NCBI RefSeq assembly: GCF_020991005.1
Contig: NZ_JAJLLW010000004.1
Location: 248,001-312,000 of the forward strand
Direction of reading: 5' to 3'
Source: Halomonas sp. CUBES01
GTDB taxonomy: Bacteria > Pseudomonadota > Gammaproteobacteria > Pseudomonadales > Halomonadaceae
DNA length: 64,000 nt
The stretch's first letter is position 1; each line of letters opens with the position of its first letter. A program made the translations under genes and the position numbers. The notes under the pieces are model-generated. The model made no database searches. It was not told the origin of the DNA and saw only the letters and a program-made list of their open reading frames with translations. Below are positions 26,028 through 35,641 of the stretch, piece by piece.

Positions 26028-26996
26028 ATGGCCTTTACCTCCTTTTCAACCGATCACTTTGCCCCCCATGAACGCCTGGAAGCTGCCCAAGATATCTACA
26101 GCGCCATTGCACAGGTGCAGCTTGTTGCACCAAAAAAGCAAACGCCGCATGTGGAAACGCGTATCAAGCTACTGCCTGGCATATCGATTGCCAATGTGAC
26201 GGCTTCCTCGTTACATGCGGCGCGCAAATCGCCTCAAGTAGTCGATGGGAACGACGACATTACCTTCCTGATCCATCCCGGAGGTCAGGGCGGCTGGCTT
26301 TCGCATTTACAAGCCCACGATACGCTGGCCTGCACCCCAGGCAGCGCGCGTATTGTGTTTAACCATCAATCAGGCAGCGTTGACTTTCACGGTGAGCGAG
26401 TTAACTTTCTCAGCGTTGCGTTTTCGCGTGCGCAGTTGGCGCCGCTCATACAGAACCTGGAGCGCATACCTAAAGCGCTGCTGCCGCCCGTTGAGCCACT
26501 GCAGCACCTAACCCGCATCGCTCTGGCACTCACTGAACACCCCAATACCTTTGAGACAACCTCAACGGAAAAGCTTAGGGGCCAGATGTTCGACCTTGCC
26601 TGCCTTGCGCTGGGTGCTACCCCTGAAGCGGGCTTTCACTCCCGTCGAGGGGGCCTGCGTAAGGCTCGTTTAAGGGGCATCAAAGCTGACATCAAGCTGC
26701 TGGCGAGAACCCCTGTATGCTTGGAGGATCTAGCGGTTCGCCACGGTGTATCGCCAAGCTACATCCGGGCACTGTTTAACAATGAAGGCACGTCGTTTAC
26801 CGACTATTTGCTTGAGCAGCGGCTGCAAATCGCTTTTGACGCGCTAACCAATGGCCAAGGGCCGAAAAGGCCCGTTAGCGATATTGCCTTTCGCACTGGA
26901 TTCAACAATCTCTCCTGGTTTTATCGCGCCTTCAAACACCGTTTTGGCATTCCGCCAGGGGAAGTGCGAGAAGTCGCCACCCAATCGCGTCGTTAA
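26028..26996 (+). CDS. AraC family transcriptional regulator
   Basis: This 322-residue protein has a C-terminal AraC double helix-turn-helix: LEDLAVRHGVSPSYIRALFNNEGTSF and then SDIAFRTGFNNLSWFYRAFKHRFGIPPGEVR. The N-terminal 200 residues resemble the AraC ligand-binding half (HPGGQGG, CTPGSARIVF), but no ligand can be named. No ribosome-binding site is clear before the ATG. There is no obvious target gene next to it: the pilus operon ends 200 bases downstream on the other strand. Confidence 0.82.
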   Translation: MAFTSFSTDHFAPHERLEAAQDIYSAIAQVQLVAPKKQTPHVETRIKLLPGISIANVTASSLHAARKSPQVVDGNDDITFLIHPGGQGGWLSHLQAHDTLACTPGSARIVFNHQSGSVDFHGERVNFLSVAFSRAQLAPLIQNLERIPKALLPPVEPLQHLTRIALALTEHPNTFETTSTEKLRGQMFDLACLALGATPEAGFHSRRGGLRKARLRGIKADIKLLARTPVCLEDLAVRHGVSPSYIRALFNNEGTSFTDYLLEQRLQIAFDALTNGQGPKRPVSDIAFRTGFNNLSWFYRAFKHRFGIPPGEVREVATQSRR

Positions 26997-27196
26997 CACC
27001 ATGAAAAAACACGGCATCAATCCCTGGTGAAAGCGATTACAAGCTAGAAGACAAAGGCGGGCGTGAGCGCTAATTGCTTTGGTGCGTTACGTTTTTCACG
27101 TAGCGCTGGCCAGGAAAAACATGACGTTGCTTTTGTATCAGAAAATCCAGAGCTTCTTTTACTCCTACCACCGCTATAGCCACTGCATCAGAGCAT
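26997..27196. other. Intergenic stretch at the 3' end of the pilus operon
   Basis: These 200 bases lie between two convergent genes. A weak hairpin (GCGTTACGT near 27080 pairing imperfectly with ACGTAGCGC) is present but has no T-run on either side. No RNA or protein gene was recognised. Confidence 0.4.
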
Positions 27197-27955
27197 TCAT
27201 CGGTTCATTAGATAATAGGCCGAGACGACTGCAATTTGATCCTCGTCTCTTGAAGTAGCGGTGGTGGCGCCGTATGCCATACGATCATCCAGGCTCCATT
27301 CAACGCTGTCCGGCTGGGTAGAGTCAGCGATAGAATCCTCACGGAATCGGCCAAAACGCGCGTCAGCCTTGCCGTCAATCCCGGCATCCAGATAGCGTGC
27401 CAGCGAGGGGGTCAGGTTTTTCAGCACCATGACATTGCGCTCCCGGGCGACGTAGCTGCCCACCGAAGCACCCGGCACGGCCCAGTTCACCGCATCAAAA
27501 CAGACCCGAACCTCCTGGGGGTTGCCGTTTGCATCTTCATAAACGTAGCGATCATTCTGTCCTTCTGCCCGGCCTTCAGGGAGCTCAATACCGGCGGCGA
27601 GAAACGCATTGAGCATCGCGTTGCTTGGCCCATTGCACAACTCTGATCCGTCGCTGTTGATTTTACCGCTGGGGGCAGTCGCGTCATCACCCGGCACGAT
27701 GCCGGTATTTTGCGTATAGGCGTCGTAGGCGATCTGCCAGCTTTGTACAAACGTGCTGTTGATGCGCTGGTACTGGGCGTTGCGATATACATCCTGGCCG
27801 ATAGTGACGGCACCGATGATAAGCCCGATCACGACAAGCACGATCGCCATTTCCAGAATAGTGAAGCCGGCCATTGGGCGTCGAGCGCTGGCCGTTTTTA
27901 TAGTAGTTACACGAGTCGTCGCCACGAGTGTTCCACCCCTAATTAGCTGCTCCAT
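27197..27955 (-). CDS. Pilin-like protein G, last gene of the operon
   Basis: This 252-residue prepilin has a type III leader of 30 residues ending MAG, then FTILEMAIVLVVIGLIIGA with the conserved Glu5. It is a paralogue of the two pilins at the operon's 5' end. Shared parts are RNAQYQRI, IELPEGRAEGQNDRYVYEDANG with PQEVRVCF, NVMVLKNLTPSLARYLDAGIDGKADARFGRFR and a C-terminal DEDQIAVVSAYYLMN. GAGG lies six bases before ATG 27955, and the start overlaps the stop of the preceding gene (TAATG). The leader is unusually long. It is probably a structural or tip subunit of the pilus-like fibre. Confidence 0.82.
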   Translation of the reverse strand: MEQLIRGGTLVATTRVTTIKTASARRPMAGFTILEMAIVLVVIGLIIGAVTIGQDVYRNAQYQRINSTFVQSWQIAYDAYTQNTGIVPGDDATAPSGKINSDGSELCNGPSNAMLNAFLAAGIELPEGRAEGQNDRYVYEDANGNPQEVRVCFDAVNWAVPGASVGSYVARERNVMVLKNLTPSLARYLDAGIDGKADARFGRFREDSIADSTQPDSVEWSLDDRMAYGATTATSRDEDQIAVVSAYYLMNR

Positions 27956-29094
27956 TAAAAGCCTCGACTATCAGCCTCTTTGGCGTTGCCTTCGATATCT
28001 TGGGCGACAGTCAGCGCTTGAGCTTGTAACGCAACGGATCTGTCGACACGCTCCTCAGCGGCTACAACGCCTGCCGTTGCGTCGGCAAAGCCGATGGCAG
28101 CGGTGGCGATCGAAATTGAGTTGGTGACCACGGCGGCGACGGCGGGAATAATCACCGGTGAAAGCGCGCCGTAGCTGCCAATCGCCTGGGCAGTCGAGAG
28201 CGCGACTTCGCCTGCTGACGCCATGGCGCCTCCGGTGGCAGAAGCAACGCCCGCGCCCGCTGACATGAGTGACGCATCGGCGAGATCCTTCTGCAAACGA
28301 AGTAGCGTCGTGTAATCTTCCAGAGTAATCGCCATCATGCGCGATGCATTCGCCGCGTTGAAATGAGTATGACCAATCGCTGCCAGCGATTCACCGCAGT
28401 TTAGAAAGCTCCCCAACGCTTCAAACCCCGCCGCCACGACGCGGTCGTCGTAGGTGGCACTTCCAGGGCGAGTCGGACGATCAAATATCGGCAACAATCG
28501 TGACTGGCGACCGTCAAAAACGTCGCCATCGCCGTCCCTGTCGGTCGCGCCTGGGGAAGCGAGGGCATAGGCCACATTACGCTCTGTGGTTCCGTCGCCG
28601 ACGTGCAACCTGGCGCTATCGGACGCGTTGACGCGCTGCTCAGCAATCACATCCAGCGCGTAACAGGTATCCACTAGATTCGCCGAACTCGATGCGCTCC
28701 CTTCGATTAAAAGGGGGGCAAATCGCTGCGCCTCGCGGGCTAGATCCAAGCCATTAGCACTATCGCGGTAGACGCCATAGCGCAGTGTTTCAGCACCGAG
28801 CACAGGCAGGCCCAACGTACGCCAAGGGAGAAAGCCTTTTTGATAGCCCCCGCTGCAGTTCTCCTGACCGTCACCATCGGTGTCCGGGCAAGGCAAGCGG
28901 GAGCGGGCGTAGAGAAAACCTACCAGGGACTGTTCCGCACGGGTCATCATCGCCTGCTGATCGCTGGCGATCTCAGCCCGCTCCGAGGCGGCCCAGTAGC
29001 TAACAAAGCCTACTGCCATCAGTCCCAACACCGCCAACACAACACTCAGCTCAAGCAGCGAATAACCGCCTTCAGCTCTCGACGTAGCGTTCAT
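27955..29094 (-). CDS. Large pseudopilin F with RLPCPDT module and hydrophobic tail
   Basis: This 379-residue prepilin has the leader MNATSRAEGG and then YSLLELSVVLAVLGLMAVGF. After the N-terminal helix comes RLPCPDTDGDGQENC (67-80), GFLPWRTLGL and YGVYR, then a second Asp/Gly motif DRDGDGDVFDG (185-195) and YDDRVVAAG. The last third (about 273-345) is a long Ala/Gly/Ser/Val-rich hydrophobic stretch followed by a charged helix. The same architecture is seen in the two genes upstream. The Asp-Gly repeats look like calcium-binding loops of minor pilins; that is inference. ATGA overlap with the preceding gene shows coupling. Confidence 0.82.
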   Translation of the reverse strand: MNATSRAEGGYSLLELSVVLAVLGLMAVGFVSYWAASERAEIASDQQAMMTRAEQSLVGFLYARSRLPCPDTDGDGQENCSGGYQKGFLPWRTLGLPVLGAETLRYGVYRDSANGLDLAREAQRFAPLLIEGSASSSANLVDTCYALDVIAEQRVNASDSARLHVGDGTTERNVAYALASPGATDRDGDGDVFDGRQSRLLPIFDRPTRPGSATYDDRVVAAGFEALGSFLNCGESLAAIGHTHFNAANASRMMAITLEDYTTLLRLQKDLADASLMSAGAGVASATGGAMASAGEVALSTAQAIGSYGALSPVIIPAVAAVVTNSISIATAAIGFADATAGVVAAEERVDRSVALQAQALTVAQDIEGNAKEADSRGF

Positions 29095-30182
29095 GGCAGC
29101 ACCCCGCGACGGTTTTCGGTCTCGGCCTCATCAAGGCGGCGCTGACGCTCGTCTTCGACCTCGTCATGAAACGTCTGGGCGTTGGACAAATTGCCCTCGG
29201 CGACGGGTACTGCTGCTTCGGCACCTGCCAACCCGATGCCGGCCTGCACCAGATTCGAGATGGCGATGCTCACCGTTGCGATCGCCATCCCCACAGCAAA
29301 TGCTGCCGCGCCTTTACTTGAAGTAGCGCCGGAAATAGAAACCGCCTGAGCGCCGATGGTATTGGCAAGATTGACACTGGCAAGCGACACGCCGACGATG
29401 GCGGACTCGACGTTACCCTGACGGGCGAATAAGGCCAGATCTCTGAACTCAACGTACAGGTTGGCAGTACGCTCCAGATCATGGGCCGCATAGGCTGCGG
29501 CTGCAGAGCCGTTCACCTTCGCCAGCCGTTGCGAACAGCCAAGACGCGTGGCCAATTCAGTAGGGCCGGCGGCGATGACAACATCATCGCTGTCACCGCG
29601 CTGCCCGGGCAACGTAAACCCTGAACCCGCATTTAAACCTTGGAAGCGTCCATTATCACCTGGATGGGCCAAGGCATAGACTGCTACCGTGGACTGGGAG
29701 CCAGTCCCAACGGTCAAGCCGCTGGCGCCCATGGTGCCCCTTAGCTCAGTGCAGAAATCGAGACCATTAAGCGGGTTCTGTGTAACTCCCGCACCAACTG
29801 GTAAATAAGGTGAATAGTCATTGGCCGACCGTTCTGCCGTCAGATCCCGAGCACTGCTCTGGTAAGCTGCGTAGCGAATGCGCACCGCCGGGTCATCCAG
29901 CCCGAGCGTACGCCAAGGCAGCGACCCATCACCTCCCCCCGTGCTACCCGCATTACAATCCTCACTGCCATCACCGCTGGTATCTGGACAGGGAAGGCGT
30001 TGCCGTCCCAGCGCAAACCCTTCAATGGCACTTTGGGCACGCCGCAAATCAACGCTGCTGGCTTGACCACCGCCAACGTTCAGCGCCTCGGGTATGAGTC
30101 GCAGCCCTGCCAAGCCCATAGCCCCGACAATCGCAAGGACAACGGCCAGCTCTACCAGCGAAAAACCGCGTGCAGATTTCAT
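29091..30182 (-). CDS. Large pseudopilin E with RLPCPDT module and hydrophobic tail
   Basis: This 363-residue prepilin has a very short leader (MKSARG) followed by FSLVELAVVLAIVGAMGLAG. RLPCPDTSGDGSEDC spans 62-76, then GSLPWRTLGL and RYAAYQ. The second module is shorter than in its paralogues (HPGDNGRF, DSDDVVIAAG, LATRLGCSQ). Residues 258-330 form an Ala/Val/Gly-rich hydrophobic stretch (SAIVGVSLASVNLANTIG and on), and the C terminus is a charged helix (EVEDERQRRLDEAETENRR). It overlaps both neighbours by four bases. It is probably a minor subunit of the fibre. Confidence 0.82.
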   Translation of the reverse strand: MKSARGFSLVELAVVLAIVGAMGLAGLRLIPEALNVGGGQASSVDLRRAQSAIEGFALGRQRLPCPDTSGDGSEDCNAGSTGGGDGSLPWRTLGLDDPAVRIRYAAYQSSARDLTAERSANDYSPYLPVGAGVTQNPLNGLDFCTELRGTMGASGLTVGTGSQSTVAVYALAHPGDNGRFQGLNAGSGFTLPGQRGDSDDVVIAAGPTELATRLGCSQRLAKVNGSAAAAYAAHDLERTANLYVEFRDLALFARQGNVESAIVGVSLASVNLANTIGAQAVSISGATSSKGAAAFAVGMAIATVSIAISNLVQAGIGLAGAEAAVPVAEGNLSNAQTFHDEVEDERQRRLDEAETENRRGVLP

Positions 30183-32545
30183 CGGCTGCCCCCTTTGCGG
30201 TCAGTCTCTTCCATGATCGCATCCGTGTCATTCCACAAGCTGGGCGAACTACCCGAGCCATCAAATGACGGGTTATCCAGGTCATGCTGATTGTCCCGCG
30301 CAATTTGCAGTACGTTTTCTTGTTCTTCCACTACGGTCAGAGTTTCCTGGTATTTGATATCCGCCACGTAGCAAGCCTCGAAACGCGAGAATGGCCCGTC
30401 GTCGGAATCCGAACCGTCAGGGGCTGGGCGGTAGTAACCGCCTCTCCTGCCCAATACAGTGATTTCTCCATAGATGGCATTTTGCATTTCGGGTATTTTG
30501 TTGAAAACGTCACAACTTTCGTCACCGTCGTCGTTGGTGGTACAGCGGGTGCCGAAGGCTCCTAAAACCGCTTGACTCGCAGCTGCTTCGAAATCGTTCT
30601 GGGCCTGCCGCTCTTCATTCTCAGCACTGTCTATATCAGCTTGTAGCTGAGCCTGGTTGGGCTTGATGCTATTGCGCTGGCCTCTGAGTTCACTCAGGGT
30701 GTTGTTGAGTTCATCAATTCGATTATTAAGCGCCTCTCGCTCACTTGTCCCCTCGTCTAAGGCGTTTCGTTGTGTTTCCAAGGCGCTTATCTCATTCTCA
30801 ATGCTGGCAATAGAGGCGTCTATTTCCTCAACTTGCCGATCAATTGACGAACCGCCGGATTTAAGCCTTTCCAGCTCGGCTTTCTGGTTTTCCAAGCGCT
30901 CCTTGAAGTCATCATCCTGCGTGTTGGCTATCTGATCGTCGAGCTTGTCGATCTCTGCATCGATTGCCGCCTCCACCTCTTCTCGCGCATCGCTGAGCGC
31001 CTCCGGCGCGCCGCTTTCGTCGTCTCCATCAAAGTCATCATTACGCTCGGCGTTGTCATACGCCTCAATCGCTTGTTCAAGGGCGAGTTGCGCCTCCAGG
31101 TGGTCCTTGGCTTCCCGCTTAACCGCTTCAATGAGGGCAAAAAGCGAGTCATCACCAATCTCATCCTCCATCTCCTCGGCAATATCACGCATGGCGCTAT
31201 CGAGGTTGTTGTTATTGGCGGTACCGCCCTGGCAGGCATTGTCACGCGCTTCCCAAGCGTCATCGCGCTCATCACGAGCGTCCTCTAAGCTCTGTACTGC
31301 TTTCTCTTCCGCTTCTTCGAGGGCTTCTTGAATTTGATCCGTATCAAATTCGTCGGTATCAAGATCCTCGGTGCCTAAATCATTGGTATCAACACCGGCT
31401 CTGACCGCGACGGAAAGCGTCGTGCCAAAGGCAGCGGCTTGCAGAGCATAAGCAGCCACATTACCCGCAATGCCCGCAGCGCTTGCCCCCACGGCGACGC
31501 CAGCGGCAACCGTCCATGCCACCGCGTGCGGTATCTCGGCACAACCGACCAGAACGACGCAGGTACCGATAGCAGCAGCCAGTGCCGTGCCTGCCGCCGT
31601 TATTTCAATAACGGCGTTGACGAGTTGAATCGTCACCACGATGGTGTTGATAGTAGTCATTGCCATGCCTACCGAGGCATTGACGGCGGCGATGATGGCG
31701 GATTCTCGAATGGCCGGAAACTGTGCATGAACCTCATCAACTGCGGTCACCGCTAGCGAAACCGCTTCCACTGAAAGTACCAGGCTGCCGCAGTTAAGGG
31801 CATCGGAAAGATTGGCGTGGCCACGGGCGATGACCTTGTCGTCATAGCGCTCACTGCCCCCAGCGCCGGGAGCAACCATAACGGGCTGATTATTGTCGGC
31901 ATTATCACCGTCGAAGAGCAGGCCGTTGCCGTCCATATCGCGATGACCAGGGTGGGCAATCGCGTAAGCGACTGGGCTGCCACCGGCTTGAACCCCTGCA
32001 TTGATTGCACTCTGACCGATAGCGACACACAAATCCGTGGTGGCGATATTCGCAGGCGTGTCGCGGACATCGTTATTGTTGCCTGCAGAACCCACTAGCC
32101 CTGACGTATCGACTGAGCGCAATTCTGCGGTACCTAGCTTACTTGGTGTAAAATAATTATCAGCGTGAGTCAGGTCGCTGCCCTGACGGTCGACCATATA
32201 CGCAAGCTGGCGGATACGGGCTCGCAGTTCCGGGTCTTCGATACCTAGATCCCGCCACGGCAAGCTACCCTTGCTCGCACTGCCGCCACAGTTCTCATGG
32301 CCGTCGCCGTTGGTGTCGGGACAGGGCAAACGGTAGTTGGCGGTCGCAAAGCCGACGAGGGCACGGTCAGCATGGTCGAGGACGTTTGCCTGCTCGCGCT
32401 TTCGATCACTGGCGACGTCAACCTGCAGCCACAGGGCACCAGCGCTTAAGGCACCACCCACCACCACGGTGAGAAGCATCGTCTCGACGAGCCCCATGCC
32501 ACGCTGGCGTGCCGAGCTTGGGGGTGAGCAAGAGCTCATGGTCAT
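30179..32545 (-). CDS. Giant coiled-coil pseudopilin D
   Basis: At 788 residues this is far longer than usual pilins. The leader of 16 residues (ending RQRG) is followed by MGLVETMLLTVVVGGALSAG with Glu at position 5. Next come RLPCPDTNGDGHENC (72-86), GSLPWRDLGI, and a second Asp/Gly motif DMDGNGLLFDGDN (203-215) with YDDKVIARG. Residues 282-384 are an almost uncharged Ala/Val/Ile/Thr/Gly stretch of several potential membrane helices. Residues 405-660 are strongly charged heptad-like helices, a long coiled coil. The end is acidic with two Cys pairs. ATG 32545 overlaps the GspF-like gene's stop. A spike or adhesin role is a guess. Confidence 0.82.
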   Translation of the reverse strand: MTMSSCSPPSSARQRGMGLVETMLLTVVVGGALSAGALWLQVDVASDRKREQANVLDHADRALVGFATANYRLPCPDTNGDGHENCGGSASKGSLPWRDLGIEDPELRARIRQLAYMVDRQGSDLTHADNYFTPSKLGTAELRSVDTSGLVGSAGNNNDVRDTPANIATTDLCVAIGQSAINAGVQAGGSPVAYAIAHPGHRDMDGNGLLFDGDNADNNQPVMVAPGAGGSERYDDKVIARGHANLSDALNCGSLVLSVEAVSLAVTAVDEVHAQFPAIRESAIIAAVNASVGMAMTTINTIVVTIQLVNAVIEITAAGTALAAAIGTCVVLVGCAEIPHAVAWTVAAGVAVGASAAGIAGNVAAYALQAAAFGTTLSVAVRAGVDTNDLGTEDLDTDEFDTDQIQEALEEAEEKAVQSLEDARDERDDAWEARDNACQGGTANNNNLDSAMRDIAEEMEDEIGDDSLFALIEAVKREAKDHLEAQLALEQAIEAYDNAERNDDFDGDDESGAPEALSDAREEVEAAIDAEIDKLDDQIANTQDDDFKERLENQKAELERLKSGGSSIDRQVEEIDASIASIENEISALETQRNALDEGTSEREALNNRIDELNNTLSELRGQRNSIKPNQAQLQADIDSAENEERQAQNDFEAAASQAVLGAFGTRCTTNDDGDESCDVFNKIPEMQNAIYGEITVLGRRGGYYRPAPDGSDSDDGPFSRFEACYVADIKYQETLTVVEEQENVLQIARDNQHDLDNPSFDGSGSSPSLWNDTDAIMEETDRKGGSR

Positions 32546-33807
32546 GCGCCTCCTATTTGCATTGCCTGCCGAATAAGGTCGTAAATCGGAATCAGCAGCG
32601 CGAGCACCAGCACGAAGAACAAGCCCCCCGCGACCAGAATGATCGCCGGCTTGATGATCTCCGACAGCGACGCAATGACCACACTCAGACGTTTGCGGTA
32701 CTCCGCGGAGAGATGACTTAACTGCTCGTCAAGAGAGCCGCTTTCTTCACCCACCGCGATCATGCGAACCGTCATCGCCGGAAAGCCCCCAGCCGCCCGC
32801 ATTGAAGACGCCACACCCTCGCCGCGAGTCACCGCTTGACGAACCTGCATGAGGCGGCGTCGGTAGTACAGGTCGTTGGTGGTTCGGGTGAGAATGTCCA
32901 AACTGGTGACGATATCCAGCCCGGAACGCACCAGAATTGCCAGATGTTCCGTCATGGCCGCCATTCCTGAAGAAGTGATAAGCACCCGCGTCACCGGCAA
33001 CCGGTGCCCAATGGTATGAATGGCGTAACGAGTGGGGTCGTGATTGCGTACCAGCCAAATGCCTCCGACGGTCAGCGCTGCCAACACGAGCACCACCATG
33101 AGCAAGCGATCCACCACCCATTCCGAGAAGGCAATCAGGCTGACAGTGAAGGCTGGCATGTCGGCATTGAGCTGATCGAAGAGATCGCCCAAGGTGGGTA
33201 TGACATAGGTGATCCAGAACACCGCCACCGCGATGATAGTAGCGAAGACAAAAACGGGGTAAATCAGCGCCGTGCGGATATCGCGGCGAATATTCAGCAC
33301 GCGTTCGGTGTGTTCCGCACTTTCAAGCAGCATGCGATCCAGATTGCCGGATTGATCGCCGATCGCCATCATGTTGCGCACGGTCTCGGGGAATACATCG
33401 GGGCGACGGGCAAAGGCGTCGCTGACGGAAATACCGGCATCTAGGTCTTTGTGCATCTGCCGTGCGACCCGCGCGATGCCTTTTGAATTGGACGTCTGGC
33501 CCTCACTGATAACCGTCCGCAATGCGTCTAGCGCGGGCACCCCGGCACGCAACATGACCCCCATGTCGCGCAGAAAACCGGCAAGATCCTCAGCGGAGAT
33601 TTCACGTTGAAATAATTGGCGCAGCGTTTCGTAGGTGGCCGTCATCGCCCGCGGCAGGCGCCAGAGACTGATGACGGTGGCATCAAGCTCCTGTTCCAAC
33701 CTCAACTGCACGGAGAAGTCTCGTTCCACCGCCAGCCGGTAAAACCCTGTTTTCACGCCCCCGTGGGGCATCAGCACGCGATAATAATAAGTGCGTAGCG
33801 CCGTCAT
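32542..33807 (-). CDS. GspF/PilC/MshG-like platform protein
   Basis: This 421-residue inner-membrane protein is the platform of type II secretion and type IV pilus machines, coupling the ATPase to pilin assembly. It has two T2SSF repeats. The first has LRDMGVMLRAGVPALDALR and GDQSGNLDRML; the second has LAILVRSGLDIVTSLDIL and AVGEESGSLDEQL. Three hydrophobic segments follow the family pattern (about 190-215, 230-255 and the C-terminal IILVAGGLFFVLVLALLIPIYDLI). It overlaps the ATPase gene (ATGA at 33804-33807) and the giant pseudopilin gene. Confidence 0.93.
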   Translation of the reverse strand: MTALRTYYYRVLMPHGGVKTGFYRLAVERDFSVQLRLEQELDATVISLWRLPRAMTATYETLRQLFQREISAEDLAGFLRDMGVMLRAGVPALDALRTVISEGQTSNSKGIARVARQMHKDLDAGISVSDAFARRPDVFPETVRNMMAIGDQSGNLDRMLLESAEHTERVLNIRRDIRTALIYPVFVFATIIAVAVFWITYVIPTLGDLFDQLNADMPAFTVSLIAFSEWVVDRLLMVVLVLAALTVGGIWLVRNHDPTRYAIHTIGHRLPVTRVLITSSGMAAMTEHLAILVRSGLDIVTSLDILTRTTNDLYYRRRLMQVRQAVTRGEGVASSMRAAGGFPAMTVRMIAVGEESGSLDEQLSHLSAEYRKRLSVVIASLSEIIKPAIILVAGGLFFVLVLALLIPIYDLIRQAMQIGGA

Positions 33808-35519
33808 AGCTGGATTTCTCCTACAGCACGGTAGATTTCGTCCAGCGTCGTTTCCCCATCGGTGATGCGCCGCCGCGCCAGCACGCCGATTGAGCGCATA
33901 CCGCTGGCCTGGGCAATACGCCGAAGTTCACCCCGAGAGCTATCGACGGCGATGGCATCGGCGATATCGCGATCCGGGAGCAAAATTTCGTAGACCGGAA
34001 TTCGACCGGCATAGCCGCTGCCACGGCAATGCTGACACCCTTCCCCCCGGTAGACGATCTGATCCGCCGCTAGCCCCAGCCATTCGCGTTGCGACGTGGT
34101 GGGGTGTGCTTCTACCTTGCACATGGGACAGATACGACGCACGAGTCGTTGATTGACCACACCCACGAGGTTTTCCGCGATGGTTTCCACATCAACACCC
34201 AAGAGTTTCAGCCTGGGCACCACGCCGAAAATGCTGCCCACGTGAAGCGTCGAAAGCACCAGGTGGCCGGTGGAGGACGCATCGATGGCGGCCCGAGCGG
34301 TTTCTTCATCGCGGATCTCGCCCACCAGAATTACGTCAGGATCGTGGCGCAGAAAATACCGCAGGGCGTTGGAAAAGCCATACCCTGAGCGCGGGTTGAC
34401 TTCGGTCTGACATACCGCAGGCACTCGGTATTCCACGGGGTCTTCTACCGTGAGTACGTTACGCTCGATCAATGGCTGCATACGTAGTGCCGCGTGCAAT
34501 GTCGTGCTCTTCCCAGAGCCGGTTGGCCCAGTGAGTAGCACCATTCCATGCGGACGAGAAAACAAGCGTGATAGCTCCGCGACGTCTTCACCGATAAACC
34601 CCAGATCCTGTAGCTTATCGAGGTCGCTACGTTCGGGAAGCAAACGCAGCACCATGCGCTCGCCGTGCTTGGTAATCAGGGTGGAGACGCGCAGGGTGAA
34701 CGGTTGGTCGAGTACAACGTGGGCAAAACTACCGTCTTGCGGCAGGCGCTGCTCCGCAACATCCATTTCCGAGCAGAGTTTAATGTAGCTGTTCAACCGA
34801 TCCAGTACGACCGACAGACCGAACATCGGCCGGAGTACACCATCTACCCGGAAGAGGACATGGCGACTGTGCTCGGCTGGCGCTATATGCACGTCGGTTG
34901 CTCGCTCGCGCACAGCGAGGGTGAGAATATATTCGAGCAGACGCTCGGGGCTATAAACCCGATCCACGTCTTGCTCAAGCATACGGATCTCACGCTTGAT
35001 CACTTGTTCTGGCGGATTGTCAGCAAAGTAGAAGTGCTGGCGGATGGCCCGGGTGACGCGTGCGAACTCACCCTGGAGAAAGCGCACTTGCCAGCCACAA
35101 CGCCGCCGGACGAGATCAGCAATCTCATCCGGACTGCCATCCCCAATGATCACTGTGAGCGTCTCGCTTTCCAGGGTAATTGGCAGGAAGCCGCGGGACA
35201 GGCACAGGGCCTGATTGAAAGGCGCGGTCGCCTGAGACTGTGGTTCCGGCAAGGTGTCAATGTCGGCGAATTCAGCCGGATGACGATGCTGTTCGGCAAG
35301 CAGTCGGGCAATGTCCTTCTGGGTGGCCAGCCCGTGCGCAACCATCAGGTTACCAAGCCGCCCCCCTTCTACCACCTGTTTTTGCAGCACGAATTCCAGC
35401 TCCGCTGCGTTCACCAGGCCTTTTTCCACCACCAGGTCACCCAGCCTGTTGGCACCGGCTTTTTGCAGTGGATCGGCGGTAGTCGATTGCTGGCTATTTT
35501 GCGTGTCGGGTTGGGGCAT
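33804..35519 (-). CDS. PilB/GspE/MshE-like assembly ATPase
   Basis: This hexameric traffic ATPase powers fibre assembly. From ATG 35519 it has 571 residues; GGAGA eight bases upstream supports this start over ATG 35540. An N-terminal MshEN-like domain (NRLGDLVVEKGLVNAAELEF, GRLGNLMVAHGL) is present, which in MshE-type ATPases binds cyclic di-GMP. Walker A is GPTGSGKST (331-339), the Walker B region is VILVGEIRDEETA, and STGHLVLSTLH follows. The zinc-binding tetracysteine is CPMC and CQHC (Cys464, 467, 495, 498). No PilT-type retraction ATPase is in this cluster. Confidence 0.94.
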   Translation of the reverse strand: MPQPDTQNSQQSTTADPLQKAGANRLGDLVVEKGLVNAAELEFVLQKQVVEGGRLGNLMVAHGLATQKDIARLLAEQHRHPAEFADIDTLPEPQSQATAPFNQALCLSRGFLPITLESETLTVIIGDGSPDEIADLVRRRCGWQVRFLQGEFARVTRAIRQHFYFADNPPEQVIKREIRMLEQDVDRVYSPERLLEYILTLAVRERATDVHIAPAEHSRHVLFRVDGVLRPMFGLSVVLDRLNSYIKLCSEMDVAEQRLPQDGSFAHVVLDQPFTLRVSTLITKHGERMVLRLLPERSDLDKLQDLGFIGEDVAELSRLFSRPHGMVLLTGPTGSGKSTTLHAALRMQPLIERNVLTVEDPVEYRVPAVCQTEVNPRSGYGFSNALRYFLRHDPDVILVGEIRDEETARAAIDASSTGHLVLSTLHVGSIFGVVPRLKLLGVDVETIAENLVGVVNQRLVRRICPMCKVEAHPTTSQREWLGLAADQIVYRGEGCQHCRGSGYAGRIPVYEILLPDRDIADAIAVDSSRGELRRIAQASGMRSIGVLARRRITDGETTLDEIYRAVGEIQL

Positions 35520-35641
35520 GGCGGCAATCTCCGTAGGCATCCCCGAACTGGCCAAAGGCGGGAATGGTTAATCAATCGAGCTTGTCGGTGACCTGCTTGG
35601 TTCACGCGTTCTGAAAAGCAATGAGGTTCATGTCACCCTGC

